Counted from the first letter of the stretch, positions 51,919-60,636 are shown. The stretch: 64,000 bases of DNA from Leifsonia sp052114085 (GCF_052114085.1 NZ_JBFREB010000001.1:372001-436000); one strand, 5' to 3'. Made by a program: numbers and translations. The notes: generated by a model not told the origin, from the sequence alone.

Positions 51919-52253
51919 GCGGCGAACCGCGGCGCTTCGCGTTCGTGGTCGGCGTTCGTCCCGAGAAGCGCGAGGAGTACCTGGAACTCCATCGCTCCGT
52001 GTGGCCGGACGTGGAGGCGAAGCTGCGCGAGGGCAATATCCGCAACTACAGCATCTATGCGTTCGGCGACACGCTGTTCGGCTACTACGAGTATGTGGGG
52101 GACGACTACGAGGCCGATATGCGGCGCATCGATGACGACCCGGTGACGCAGCAGTGGCTGACGCATACCGACCCGTGCCAGGTCCGGATCGCGGAGGAAC
52201 GCGATCCGGGAGCACTCTGGCAGCCGCTCGACGAAGTGTGGCACCTGGGATGA
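51915..52253 (+). CDS. L-rhamnose/L-fucose mutarotase family protein
   Basis: 112 residues, RhaM-like ferredoxin fold dimer that interconverts sugar anomers. The N-terminal strand FAFVVGVRPEKREEYLELH, the catalytic-site tyrosines in FGYYEYVGDD, and the C-terminal WQPLDEVWHL are family signatures. GTG start 51915 overlaps the dehydratase stop and its own stop overlaps the lactonase. Supplies the anomer used by the aldose dehydrogenase. Confidence 0.88.
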   Translation: MSGEPRRFAFVVGVRPEKREEYLELHRSVWPDVEAKLREGNIRNYSIYAFGDTLFGYYEYVGDDYEADMRRIDDDPVTQQWLTHTDPCQVRIAEERDPGALWQPLDEVWHLG

Positions 52254-53086
52254 CCGCGCGCATCGACGCCCACGTCCACCTCTGGAACCGGGCGTCGGAC
52301 CCGCAGGATTGGATCGATCCGGTCACCATGGCGGCCATCGACCGCGACTTCGGGACGGCCGACCTGGCGACGATGCTCTCGTCGACCGACATGGACAGCG
52401 CGATCGTCGTGCAGGCGAGCAACAGCCTCGAGGAGAGCCTCCGGCTGGTGCGCTCGGACCCGAGCGTCGTCGCCGGGGTGGTGGTGTGGGTCGACCTGCA
52501 GACGAACGTGGCGGAGCAGCTCGACCGCGCCCGCCGGACCGCCAATGTCCCCATCGTCGGAGTGCGCCACCTGGTCCACATCGACCCGGACCCGGAGTGG
52601 CTGCTTCGGCCGGAGGTGGGTGCGGGCCTCGCGGAGCTCGAGGAGGCGGGCCTCGCATTCGACCTCGTCGTCCGCGACTGGCAGCTACGGCAAGCCGCCG
52701 CGGTCGCCGGCCGGCATCCTGGCTTGCGCTTCGTGCTCGACCACCTGGGCGGCCCGCTCGCCGACGACGCGGACCCCGCCCGATGGGAGGACGGCGTGCG
52801 GGCGCTCGCAGCACTGCCGAACACATCGGCGAAGCTGTCGGGCCTCACCTCGGGGCTCGCTCCCGGCGCGTGGACCGCTGCTGACCTCCGGCCGGTCGTC
52901 ACGACCGCGTTCGACGCATTCGGCGCCGGCCGGCTGCTGTACGGCTCCGACTGGCCGCTGGCCGAGCTCGGCGGGGGCGCGCCCGCCTGGCGACATGCGG
53001 TGGACGAACTGCTGACCCATCTCTCGCCGGGCGACCGCTCGGCGGTTCTCGGCGGGACGGCCGCTTCGGTCTACTCGCTCGGCTGA
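52250..53086 (+). CDS. Sugar lactonase of the amidohydrolase_2 family (L-fuconolactonase type)
   Basis: 278 residues, TIM barrel. HxH metal pair in ARIDAHVHLWN at the N-terminus, VLDHLGGPLAD in the middle, and GSDWPLAEL near the C-terminus with the metal aspartate. These match L-fuconolactone/L-rhamnonolactone hydrolases that open the lactone made by an aldose 1-dehydrogenase. ATGA overlap with the mutarotase. Converges on the GntR gene with a 16-base overlap. Confidence 0.87.
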   Translation: MTARIDAHVHLWNRASDPQDWIDPVTMAAIDRDFGTADLATMLSSTDMDSAIVVQASNSLEESLRLVRSDPSVVAGVVVWVDLQTNVAEQLDRARRTANVPIVGVRHLVHIDPDPEWLLRPEVGAGLAELEEAGLAFDLVVRDWQLRQAAAVAGRHPGLRFVLDHLGGPLADDADPARWEDGVRALAALPNTSAKLSGLTSGLAPGAWTAADLRPVVTTAFDAFGAGRLLYGSDWPLAELGGGAPAWRHAVDELLTHLSPGDRSAVLGGTAASVYSLG

Positions 53087-53874
53087 GCGCCCAGCTCGCT
53101 CGAACGGGTCTTCTTCGCGTCGCGCGTGCGCGGCGCATGGTCGGGCAACCGCCGCCGCTCCCACGAGTCGTGGATGTGGTCGTGCATCGCCTTCTCGGCG
53201 CCGGTCACATCCCCGCGGGAGATCGCGTCGACGATCGCGGCGTGCTCGTCGAGGGTGAGGGACACCGCGTCCGGTGGGTTGATGCCCTGGTAGCGGCTCG
53301 ACTCGACCGCCCGCTTGTAAAGGTGCTTCGCGATGTTCTCGGCGAGGCCGTTGCCCGAGATCTCCATCAGCGCATAGTGGAAGACGACATCGGCCTGCCG
53401 GAACGAATCGGTCTCCGACTCGCTCTCCCGCATCGCGGTCAGCGCGTTTTCGAGTCGGCGAAGCTCTTCCGACGTGCGCGCCTGTGCCACCGCGCCGGCC
53501 ATCGCGGATTCCAGGCTGGCCCGGACCACGGTGAGCTCATCAAGGACGCCGAGGCTCTCGTCGTTGTCGATCAACGCGGAAAGCACGACCGGATCGAGCA
53601 TGTTCCAGTACCCGGGAGCCTGCACCTGCGTACCGCGTCCCTGCGAGACGATGACGAGGCCCTTCTCCTCCAGCCGCTTCACCGACTCGCGCAGCACCGT
53701 CCGGCTGACGCCGAAGTGCTCGCTGAGCGGACCCTCCGGCGGAAGGAGGTCACCCTCCTTGAGCTGCCCCGTCACGATGATCTCCACCAGCTCGGCGACC
53801 ACGGCGACGCCCAACCGAGCAGCGGGGAGTCGCTGGGGGATGAGCCGGGTCGCGGCGGTGGAGTCAGTCACCAT
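53071..53874 (-). CDS. GntR/FadR-family repressor of the L-sugar regulon
   Basis: 267 residues. Winged helix in about 20-90 with FGVSRTVLRESVKRLEEKGLV and a helical FCD ligand domain whose metal/ligand histidines include HYALMEISGN, LDEHAAIVDAI and MHDHIHDSW. Start ATG 53874 lies inside an operator-like sequence, so it probably represses itself. Inferred to control all CATACGTATG sites from 42948 to 53882. Ligand likely a pathway sugar acid or lactone. Confidence 0.9.
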   Translation of the reverse strand: MVTDSTAATRLIPQRLPAARLGVAVVAELVEIIVTGQLKEGDLLPPEGPLSEHFGVSRTVLRESVKRLEEKGLVIVSQGRGTQVQAPGYWNMLDPVVLSALIDNDESLGVLDELTVVRASLESAMAGAVAQARTSEELRRLENALTAMRESESETDSFRQADVVFHYALMEISGNGLAENIAKHLYKRAVESSRYQGINPPDAVSLTLDEHAAIVDAISRGDVTGAEKAMHDHIHDSWERRRLPDHAPRTRDAKKTRSSELGAQPSE

Positions 53875-53882
53875 AGGTATGA
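53871..53882 (-). promoter_or_regulatory. Variant GntR operator overlapping the gntR start codon
   Basis: CCATAGGTATGA (53871-53882) differs from the CATACGTATG core by one base; the minus-strand ATG of the regulator lies in it, suggesting autoregulation. Confidence 0.6.
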
Positions 53883-53931
53883 CCTTAGCGCTCAGCGGGG
53901 CGGACGTGCGGGTGCGGCGGCGGAGCGCGGA

Positions 53932-53967
53932 GAAGCGGGCGCGACCTGTGAAGGCNGCGCCCGCTTC
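53932..53967 (-). terminator. Terminator of the fructan operon, with an ambiguous base in the loop
   Basis: GAAGCGGGCGC (53932-53942) pairs with GCGCCCGCTTC (53957-53967) over 11 perfect base pairs; 14-base loop that includes the unresolved base N at 53956. Six bases after the GH32 stop. Confidence 0.8.
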
Positions 53968-53972
53968 CGCAG

Positions 53973-56477
53973 TCAGCCGGGGTATGCGCCGTTCATCGCA
54001 TCGGCGAGCGGCGTCACGGTGAGGAGGACCAGGCCGGCAGTGCCGCCCGCGGCCGTCAGTGCCACACCGTTGCTTCCGGGCCCGGGGAAGACCAGATCGG
54101 TGAGGGAGGCTCGCCCGTTCTGCGCGAACGTCTCGATCGAGGTCTTGTCCAGGTACAGTTCCAGCCGCAGCAGACCATGATCCAGAGGAACGACCGCTGA
54201 GTCGGCGCTGGGGAAAGCCGGATTGAAATCGACGTTCCCGGCGTGGGTCCGGTCCAGGCTCAGTGTTTTCGTCGCTGTGTCGTAGGACACTCCGACGTAT
54301 TGCGAACCGTCGGCAGAGCGGAAGAGTTGCAGCCCGAAGTTCTTCGCCGTTCCCGCAGCCAGAACGGCATCCACTCGGACGGCGTTCGTGGTCGTGGTCG
54401 CTTTGAGCTTCTTGGTTCCCGCCGGGATCGTGGTCGGCGGGGCGATCTGCAGCTGCTTGAGTTGAGCGAGAGCGCTCACCTGTGGGGCCACGGTCTGGAC
54501 GATGCGCGGTTGTCCGTCGACCGTCCGAAGGGAGAGGATCCGGGGGACGGACTGCGTTCCCCGCCATCCCGCGGACGGGATCGTGTTTGCGTAGTCCCAG
54601 TTGTTCATCCACGCGAGCGCGATGCGCTGGTTCGACGGTGCGTCGTTGAAGGTGACGGCTGCGTAGAAGTCGCGGCCATAGTCGATCCAGTGAGCCCGTT
54701 GGGTGGAGCTCAGGGCTGCCTGGTCCGAGAGCGTGAACTGATCAGCGATCAGGTGGCCCCACCCGCCGGAATTGAGGTCGACGAGTTGCACCTGGGCTTG
54801 CTGTCCCTGGAGGTCGCTCAGATCCCAGCTTCTCCAATCCAGCGTGCCGCTGTCATTGCCGGTAGCCGTGCGGACCACTTTTCCATTCACGAGCAGGTTT
54901 GCGCCGGTTTCGCTGTTCCAAGGCTGTGCGATCGCGTCGGAGAAGACGATGTTGTCCACCATCATGTGACCCCACCCGGCGCTGCCATCGTTCTGGTCGA
55001 CGACCTGGAGTGTGGCGGTCTCCCCGAGGTACGCCGACGCGTCCATGTGGACCCAGTCCATGCTGCCGGAGTCGTTGCCGGTCACGCTGGCGACGACCTG
55101 GCCGTTCACGACCAGATTGACCGCCGTCGGGTTGCTCTGCCCCCAGGGGTGCCGGCCTCCGGCAGTCAACAGGTCGATGTAGGGGTGGGTGACGGTGAAC
55201 GCCGGCGACGTGAGGGTCCCCTGTGCGGCGTCGCAGCCTGCCTGACACGTGTCGAGGACACCGCTGCCGAGCTGGCCGCCCAGGTTCTCCTTCGAGGGCG
55301 CGATCGTGGTGAAATCGCCCGTTCCGGTCCATCCGGGCAGGGAGTCCCCCTCGAAATCCTGGAAGGTATCGCCCGGGGGAGCGCTGATCGAACCGCCTTC
55401 GACATACGGGTGGTTTCCGCCTGCCATGAGGAAGTTGAGCTTCTTCTTGTCGATCGTGAATGACGGCGAGGTCAGGGTGCCCGTTTCAGCATCCGAGTTG
55501 TGGAAGGTGTCCACGTAACCGGATCCGAGGTTGCCGGAGGCCCCGGTGTTGCGGGCGGGACCGTCGCCGAACGCTGTGCCCGTGGTCACCCAGCCGGGGC
55601 CGTATGCCGTCCCTTCGAAGTCGTTGAGAACAGTGCCGGCCGGCGCCGTGTACGGCGGCTCACTGTTGGTGAAGGTGGTGCCGTCGAACGAGCCCACGAA
55701 GTACTCCGCTTTTCCTGCGACGTTCACGGAGAGGACCCACTTCGTCGAGTCTGCTTTGCCATCCAGTTGGAGGGGGAAGAGGTCCGGGCATTCCCAGACA
55801 GCGGAAGTGACCCCGTCCGGGCCGAATTCGCTCTTCTCCGTCCACTCCGTGAGGTTGCTCGATCCGTAGACCGCGATCTTGTGCTGATCGGAGAGCGCGA
55901 CGACCATGCGCCACTCGTGAGCGGGGGCGTACCAGAAGACCTTGGGGTCGCGGAAGTTGTGCGATCCGATGTCGAGGACGGGATTGCCGGCGAACTTGGT
56001 CCACGTCGTGCCGTCGTCGGTGCTGTAGGCGAGCGACTGCCGCTGGATGCCGGTGGCCCGCGGTGCGCTCGTGTAGATCGCGACGAGGGGGCCCTTCTTC
56101 CCTGCGCCGAACCCACTGGTGTTCTTGCTGTCGTAGACGACGCTGCCGGACCAGACCTCTTCATCAGCATCGGAGGGGATGGCGATCGGTAGTTGCTTCC
56201 AATGGGTCAGGTCGGCACTCACCGCGTGTCCCCATGAGGCGTTGCCGCCCGTGTTGCCGGTCGCGTTGTACTGGTAGAAGAGGTGGTACTTGCCTCCGTA
56301 GTAGATGAGCCCGTTCGGGTCGTTCATCCAGTTCTGCTGCGGTGTGTAGTGATAGTTGGGTCGCGTATCGGTGGACGCCGGTGTGTCTGCCGCGGCCGGG
56401 GCAGTTCCTGCGGCGATACCGCCGAAGGAGAGGAGGGACGCGACGATGATCGCGAATGCCCGTTGTGAAGTCTTCAT
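53973..56477 (-). CDS. Secreted GH32 levanase/inulinase with nested inserted modules
   Basis: 834 residues with a signal peptide ending near AAA at 28-30. The GH32 beta-propeller has nucleophile Asp53 in WMNDPNG, transition-state Asp177 in FRDP and acid/base Glu229 in WECPD. Between propeller residues about 273 and 597, an insert carries two homologous modules: one begins NDFEGTAYGPGW (about 285-360), is interrupted by a complete copy (about 373-514, QDFEGDSLPGW to NIVFSD), then resumes TGANLLVNGKVV (about 525-585). The C-terminal GH32 beta-sandwich follows. Hydrolyses beta-fructans outside the cell; exo-levanase or inulinase cannot be separated here. Start ATG 56477 follows GGGAG. Ends the operon with the fructose importer and kinase. 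Confidence 0.92.
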   Translation of the reverse strand: MKTSQRAFAIIVASLLSFGGIAAGTAPAAADTPASTDTRPNYHYTPQQNWMNDPNGLIYYGGKYHLFYQYNATGNTGGNASWGHAVSADLTHWKQLPIAIPSDADEEVWSGSVVYDSKNTSGFGAGKKGPLVAIYTSAPRATGIQRQSLAYSTDDGTTWTKFAGNPVLDIGSHNFRDPKVFWYAPAHEWRMVVALSDQHKIAVYGSSNLTEWTEKSEFGPDGVTSAVWECPDLFPLQLDGKADSTKWVLSVNVAGKAEYFVGSFDGTTFTNSEPPYTAPAGTVLNDFEGTAYGPGWVTTGTAFGDGPARNTGASGNLGSGYVDTFHNSDAETGTLTSPSFTIDKKKLNFLMAGGNHPYVEGGSISAPPGDTFQDFEGDSLPGWTGTGDFTTIAPSKENLGGQLGSGVLDTCQAGCDAAQGTLTSPAFTVTHPYIDLLTAGGRHPWGQSNPTAVNLVVNGQVVASVTGNDSGSMDWVHMDASAYLGETATLQVVDQNDGSAGWGHMMVDNIVFSDAIAQPWNSETGANLLVNGKVVRTATGNDSGTLDWRSWDLSDLQGQQAQVQLVDLNSGGWGHLIADQFTLSDQAALSSTQRAHWIDYGRDFYAAVTFNDAPSNQRIALAWMNNWDYANTIPSAGWRGTQSVPRILSLRTVDGQPRIVQTVAPQVSALAQLKQLQIAPPTTIPAGTKKLKATTTTNAVRVDAVLAAGTAKNFGLQLFRSADGSQYVGVSYDTATKTLSLDRTHAGNVDFNPAFPSADSAVVPLDHGLLRLELYLDKTSIETFAQNGRASLTDLVFPGPGSNGVALTAAGGTAGLVLLTVTPLADAMNGAYPG

Positions 56478-56521
56478 AGACTGAACTCCCTGTGGGTCAT
56501 GGATTCTGCCGATGACGATGG

Positions 56522-57475
56522 TCATCGTGCGTTCGTGGTGAATTCCCTCTGAGGCGCTCCGCGTCCGACGCGCTCGATCTCGTCCCAGGTGGGGGGCATC
56601 GCACCCGCTCTCGCCACGGTCAGCGACGCCACTCTCGAGGCGATTTCGCCCATCGATCGGAGGGCATCTTCGGTTACTTCGCGGGTTCTCATTTCCGGTA
56701 GCGCCTCGGCGAACACGGCGCCGGCGATCAGTCCGGCCATGTACGCGTCCCCAGCGCCGATGGTGTCGACCACCGAAGTGGCCGGTGCTTCGACCCGCAG
56801 TTCGGACATGCGAGAGCGGAGGATGCTCCCTCGTTCGCCCAGGGTGAGCACCGCCACAGCCGCCCCGTGATCCACGATCCAATCCAGGACGGCGCGGTGA
56901 TTCATGCCGGGAAACAGCCATGCAGCATCCTCGTCGCTGAGTTTCACCAGGTGCGCGTGCTCGCTGTACCAGCCGACCATGTCGAGGGTGGGCTGCCGAT
57001 CCGGCATGAGGGCGGAACGAACATTGGGGTCGAAGGTGACGACGGTATCCGGGTGCAGGCCATCGACTAGTCGTCTCACGGCCGTAGCGCCAGGCTCGAG
57101 GAGGGCGCCGAGCGAGCCGGTGTGGAAGACGGCGGTGGTCGGTGCAGCGATCGCCCGAAGAGCCCAATCGAGGTCGAAAACGTACCGAGCGGTTCCGTTC
57201 GCACCGACCTCGGCCGTGGCGACGGATGTGCCGCCTTCGGCACGCTCGACGATCGTGTCTACGCCTGCCGTCGCCAAATGCGCTGCGAGCATGCGGCCGT
57301 TGTCATCGTCCCCCCAGGTCGTCAGGAACGTCGTCGAGAGACCGAGGCGGGCCAGTCCGAACGCGACGTTGAGCGGGCTCCCCCCGGGATGTGCAGTGCG
57401 GACCCCCTCTCGCTCGACCACGTCGACGAGAGACTCGCCGACGACGAAGACGCGTGCCGCCGCAGCAGTCCTCAC
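56522..57475 (-). CDS. Fructokinase (PfkB family)
   Basis: 317 residues. GGSPLNVAFGLARLG substrate loop at about 31-45, FDPNVRSALMPD, and DTIGAGDAYMAGL with the catalytic aspartate. GTG start overlaps the stop of the ABM-like gene. Phosphorylates fructose imported by the Frc-type transporter encoded upstream in the same operon. Confidence 0.9.
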   Translation of the reverse strand: MRTAAAARVFVVGESLVDVVEREGVRTAHPGGSPLNVAFGLARLGLSTTFLTTWGDDDNGRMLAAHLATAGVDTIVERAEGGTSVATAEVGANGTARYVFDLDWALRAIAAPTTAVFHTGSLGALLEPGATAVRRLVDGLHPDTVVTFDPNVRSALMPDRQPTLDMVGWYSEHAHLVKLSDEDAAWLFPGMNHRAVLDWIVDHGAAVAVLTLGERGSILRSRMSELRVEAPATSVVDTIGAGDAYMAGLIAGAVFAEALPEMRTREVTEDALRSMGEIASRVASLTVARAGAMPPTWDEIERVGRGAPQREFTTNAR

Positions 57476-57771
57476 TCGACTGGCTCCAGCCAGGTCAGCC
57501 GCGATCGTCCGCCCACCGCCAGCGGCTCGAGTCGCTGATTGAAGCGGGCGCAGTAGTCAGCTGATTCGTGAGCCTGAAACGCGGCAGTGGACTCGTACTC
57601 CTCGTACACGAAGAACCTGTCTCTGCGGCCCGCCAGGGTGAAGACCTCGAATCGCCGGTTGCCACGCTCCGCCCGAACCTGCACGCCGTAGTCGATCAGC
57701 AGAGTGGCGATGGCGTCTTCCGCACCGGGGAGGGCGTCGATTTCCGCCGAGAGGAATCGGGCCCCGCTCAC
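57472..57771 (-). CDS. Small ABM-fold (antibiotic biosynthesis monooxygenase-like) protein
   Basis: 99 residues, predicted dimeric ferredoxin-like fold. LSAEIDALPGAEDAIATLL and RFFVYEEYESTAAFQAHESA follow the YgiN/ABM pattern (Glu/His of the AFQAH turn). Overlaps both neighbours (ATPase stop, kinase start), so it is translated with the fructose genes. Proteins of this fold can be heme-free oxygenases, or mutarotases of the RhaM type; a fructose mutarotase is an attractive but unproven idea given its position. Confidence 0.75.
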   Translation of the reverse strand: MSGARFLSAEIDALPGAEDAIATLLIDYGVQVRAERGNRRFEVFTLAGRRDRFFVYEEYESTAAFQAHESADYCARFNQRLEPLAVGGRSRLTWLEPVE

Positions 57772-58547
57772 TCCTTCTGCGCTCCCGTCATGATCGCCAC
57801 CGCGTCCGTCATGGAGTGGGATTGCGGGGTGATGGTGGCCGCTCGCTTGCCGAGCCGCTGAATGTGGATCCGGTCGGCCACTTCGAACACGTGAGGCATG
57901 TTGTGGCTGATGAGGATCACGGGGATCCCCTTGTCGCGCAGTCGTTTGATCAGGTCGAGCACCTGGCGGGATTCGCGCACGCCGAGGGCGGCCGTCGGCT
58001 CGTCCAGCACCACCACCTTGGAACCGAAAGCGGCTGCTCGGGCCACGGCGACGGCCTGACGCTGGCCGCCGGAGAGGTTCTCGATGGGGACGGCGACGTC
58101 CTGAAGTGTCGAGATCCCCAGCTCGGTCAGCTCTGCTCGCGCGCGCTGCCTCATGGTCTTGGTGTCGACCATGCGCAGCACCGAACCGAGGAAGCCGGGG
58201 CGGCGGAGTTCACGGCCGAGGTACATGTTGGCGGCGACGTCGAGAGCGGGCGACACGGCCAGCGACTGGTAGACCGTCTCGATGCCGGCTTCGCGTGCGT
58301 CCTGCGGGCGGCGGAAGTGCACGACCTCCCCGTCCAGCCGGATCTCTCCCTCGTCCGGGACCTCCGCCCCGGTGAGGCACTTGATCAGTGTCGTCTTGCC
58401 GGCGCCGTTGTCGCCGATGATGGCGAGGACTTCACCTTCGAACAGTTCAAGGCTGACTCCATCGAGTCCGACGACATGACCGTAGGTCTTGACCAGGCGG
58501 CGAGCCGACAGGATCGGCGTGCGGGTTTCGGTGATGGTCGTGTTCAC
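57768..58547 (-). CDS. Fructose-type ABC transporter ATPase (FrcA-like)
   Basis: 259 residues, single ABC module: Walker A GDNGAGKTT (about 45-53), signature LSGGQRQAV, Walker B KVVVLDEPTAALG, switch His in LISHNMPHV. A single-module ATPase in a CUT2 operon is characteristic of Frc transporters, unlike GguA. GTG start 58547 after AAAGG; upstream frame is antisense to the permease. Confidence 0.9.
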   Translation of the reverse strand: MNTTITETRTPILSARRLVKTYGHVVGLDGVSLELFEGEVLAIIGDNGAGKTTLIKCLTGAEVPDEGEIRLDGEVVHFRRPQDAREAGIETVYQSLAVSPALDVAANMYLGRELRRPGFLGSVLRMVDTKTMRQRARAELTELGISTLQDVAVPIENLSGGQRQAVAVARAAAFGSKVVVLDEPTAALGVRESRQVLDLIKRLRDKGIPVILISHNMPHVFEVADRIHIQRLGKRAATITPQSHSMTDAVAIMTGAQKE

Positions 58548-59590
58548 TTTCGTACCTTTCGGATCCACTGGTCGATGGACACAGCGACGATGACGAGGAC
58601 TCCGACCGCGAGCGTCTGGTAGAGCACATCCAGACCGGCGAGAGCGAGCCCGTTGCGGAACACGCCGACGATCAACGCACCGAGGAGGGTGCCCCAGATA
58701 TTGCCGCGCCCGCCGAAGAGGCTGGTGCCGCCGATGACCACGGCGGTGATGGCGTTGAGGTTCGCGTCGACGGCGGCATTGGGGCTGGAGCCGTAGTCTC
58801 TGCCGATCTGGATCCACGCGGTCAGTGCCACGACGACTCCGGCCACGAGGTAGACGCTGAGAAGGACTCTGCTGACCCGGATACCGGTCAGGCGGGCCGC
58901 TTCCTTGTCATCGCCCACGGCGTAGACGTGGCGTCCCCAAGCGGTGCGAGCGAGGGCGAAACCCATGACGACGTAGAGCAGGATCATGAGCAACACGCCG
59001 TAGGTGATGTCCACACCGAAGACTCTGAGAGTCAGGCCGGTCCAGGTGAGAAGACCGGGCATGGAGGTTCCTTGGACCGTTGCGCCGTTCGAGATGAGCA
59101 ACGTCAGGGCGGTGAAGACGCTCAGGGTTCCCAGGGTGACGATGAACGGTGGCAGGTTCAGCCGAGTCACCAGCAGACCGTTGATGAGTCCGGTTGCGAG
59201 TCCCGTAATAAGGCCGAGCAGCAGCGCGACGATCCCGGGAACGCCCAGCCCCACTGCAGCGTTGCCCATCACGATGGAGCTGAGGACCATTGCTGCTCCG
59301 ACGGAAAGGTCGATGCCCGCGGTGAGGATCACCAGGGTCTCGGCGACTGCCAGCGTTCCGATCACTGCCACCTGCTGGGTGATCAGGGAAAGGTTGGTCG
59401 GTGCGAGGAAGCGCGGATTGATGATCCCGAAGACGATGATCGAGATGACGAGGACGATCGCCGGGCTGATCGCGGGATAGCGGTGCAGGACCTCGCGCAC
59501 TCGCATCAGCGGTGTCTGCCGGTTGATGAACTCGTCGGCGAGATTCAGTGATGATGTCGGTGGGGATGTAGTGGTGTTCGGATTAGTCAC
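58544..59590 (-). CDS. Fructose-type ABC transporter permease (FrcC-like)
   Basis: 348 residues, about ten helices. LTAGIDLSVGAAMVLSSIVMG, LNLPPFIVTLGTLSVFTAL and VVIGGTSLFGGRGNIWGTLLG are BPD_transp_2 hallmarks. GTG start 59590 overlaps the stop of the binding protein, with TGGAG upstream; its stop overlaps the ATPase start. Confidence 0.9.
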   Translation of the reverse strand: MTNPNTTTSPPTSSLNLADEFINRQTPLMRVREVLHRYPAISPAIVLVISIIVFGIINPRFLAPTNLSLITQQVAVIGTLAVAETLVILTAGIDLSVGAAMVLSSIVMGNAAVGLGVPGIVALLLGLITGLATGLINGLLVTRLNLPPFIVTLGTLSVFTALTLLISNGATVQGTSMPGLLTWTGLTLRVFGVDITYGVLLMILLYVVMGFALARTAWGRHVYAVGDDKEAARLTGIRVSRVLLSVYLVAGVVVALTAWIQIGRDYGSSPNAAVDANLNAITAVVIGGTSLFGGRGNIWGTLLGALIVGVFRNGLALAGLDVLYQTLAVGVLVIVAVSIDQWIRKVRK

Positions 59591-60636
59591 GATGGCACTC
59601 CAGTGATGTGTGTAGCCGTCGGGGAGGGCGCTCCGCTGGGAGCGCCCTGCTTCTCGCCGCCCCGCGCGATCTTCGCGATCGCTTCCATGCCCAGCGAGGC
59701 CATCTTCGACGGGTACTGCTGCGCGGTGGCGCCCAGGATGCCGTCCTTCACGTAGCCGACACCGGTGCAGCCGCCGTCGATGCTGACGATCGTCACGCTG
59801 TCCTGCTTGCCTGCGGCCTTGAGGGCCTGGTACGCGCCGTACGCGGCCGGTTCGTTGATCGTGTAGACGACGTTGATGTTCGGGTTCTTGGAGAGCAGTG
59901 TCTCCATCGCCGTGCGGCCGCCGTCTTCGGCACCCTGCGAGGCCTGATGGCCGACGATCTCGTATTCGCCACCCTTGCCGCCGGTGTACGAGCCGGTCGG
60001 GTCCTCTCCGCCGTTCTTGCTCTTGTCGCCGACATCGATACCCATGCCGGAGAGGAAGCCGTGGTCGCGGTCGACGTCGACGGAGACGATCTGGTCGGAG
60101 AAGAGATCGACCATCGCGATGACGGCCTTCTTGCCGCCTAGAGTGTCCGCCGTCCACGCGCCGATGGACTTACCGGCAGCGAAGTTGTCGGTCGCATAGG
60201 TGATGTCGACCGTGTCAGCGGGGTTCGGGGGCGTGTCCAGCGCGATCACGTAGAGGCCGGCGTGGCGCGCCTTGCCGATCTCGTTGTTGACGGCGGGACC
60301 GTTGGGAGTGATCAGGATTCCCTTGTCACCGCGAGAGATCGCGTTCTCGATCGCCTGGATCTGGGTGTCCGTGTCGCCGTCCTTCTTGCCGGCGGCCAGG
60401 GTCAGCTTCACGTTGTTCTTCTTCGCGTCCGCTTTTGCGGCGGTCTCCATGGCGACGAAGTACGGGTTGCTGGTGGTCTTGACGATCAGGGAAACGCCGA
60501 CCTCATCATTCGGGCCTGCGGTGGAGCCACCGCCTGCCCCCGAGGAACATGCGGTCATGGTCGCGGCGAGGGCGGCTGCCATGGCGAGCGAGGTGAGGGC
60601 GGCCTTGCGCGATCGGCGCGGGAATCGGGTGGGCAT
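59587..60636 (-). CDS. Fructose-type sugar-binding lipoprotein (FrcB-like)
   Basis: 349 residues. Lipobox TMTAC with Cys30. Periplasmic-binding fold type I: VGVSLIVKTTSNPYFVAMETAA near the N-terminus, DGDTDTQIQAIENAISRGDKGILI, YATDNFAAGKSIGAW and TINEPAAYGAYQALKAAG. This matches FrcB-like fructose binders. ATG 60636 follows AAAGGGG; an ATG at 60687 would include that site. First gene of the fructan operon. Confidence 0.9.
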   Translation of the reverse strand: MPTRFPRRSRKAALTSLAMAAALAATMTACSSGAGGGSTAGPNDEVGVSLIVKTTSNPYFVAMETAAKADAKKNNVKLTLAAGKKDGDTDTQIQAIENAISRGDKGILITPNGPAVNNEIGKARHAGLYVIALDTPPNPADTVDITYATDNFAAGKSIGAWTADTLGGKKAVIAMVDLFSDQIVSVDVDRDHGFLSGMGIDVGDKSKNGGEDPTGSYTGGKGGEYEIVGHQASQGAEDGGRTAMETLLSKNPNINVVYTINEPAAYGAYQALKAAGKQDSVTIVSIDGGCTGVGYVKDGILGATAQQYPSKMASLGMEAIAKIARGGEKQGAPSGAPSPTATHITGVPS

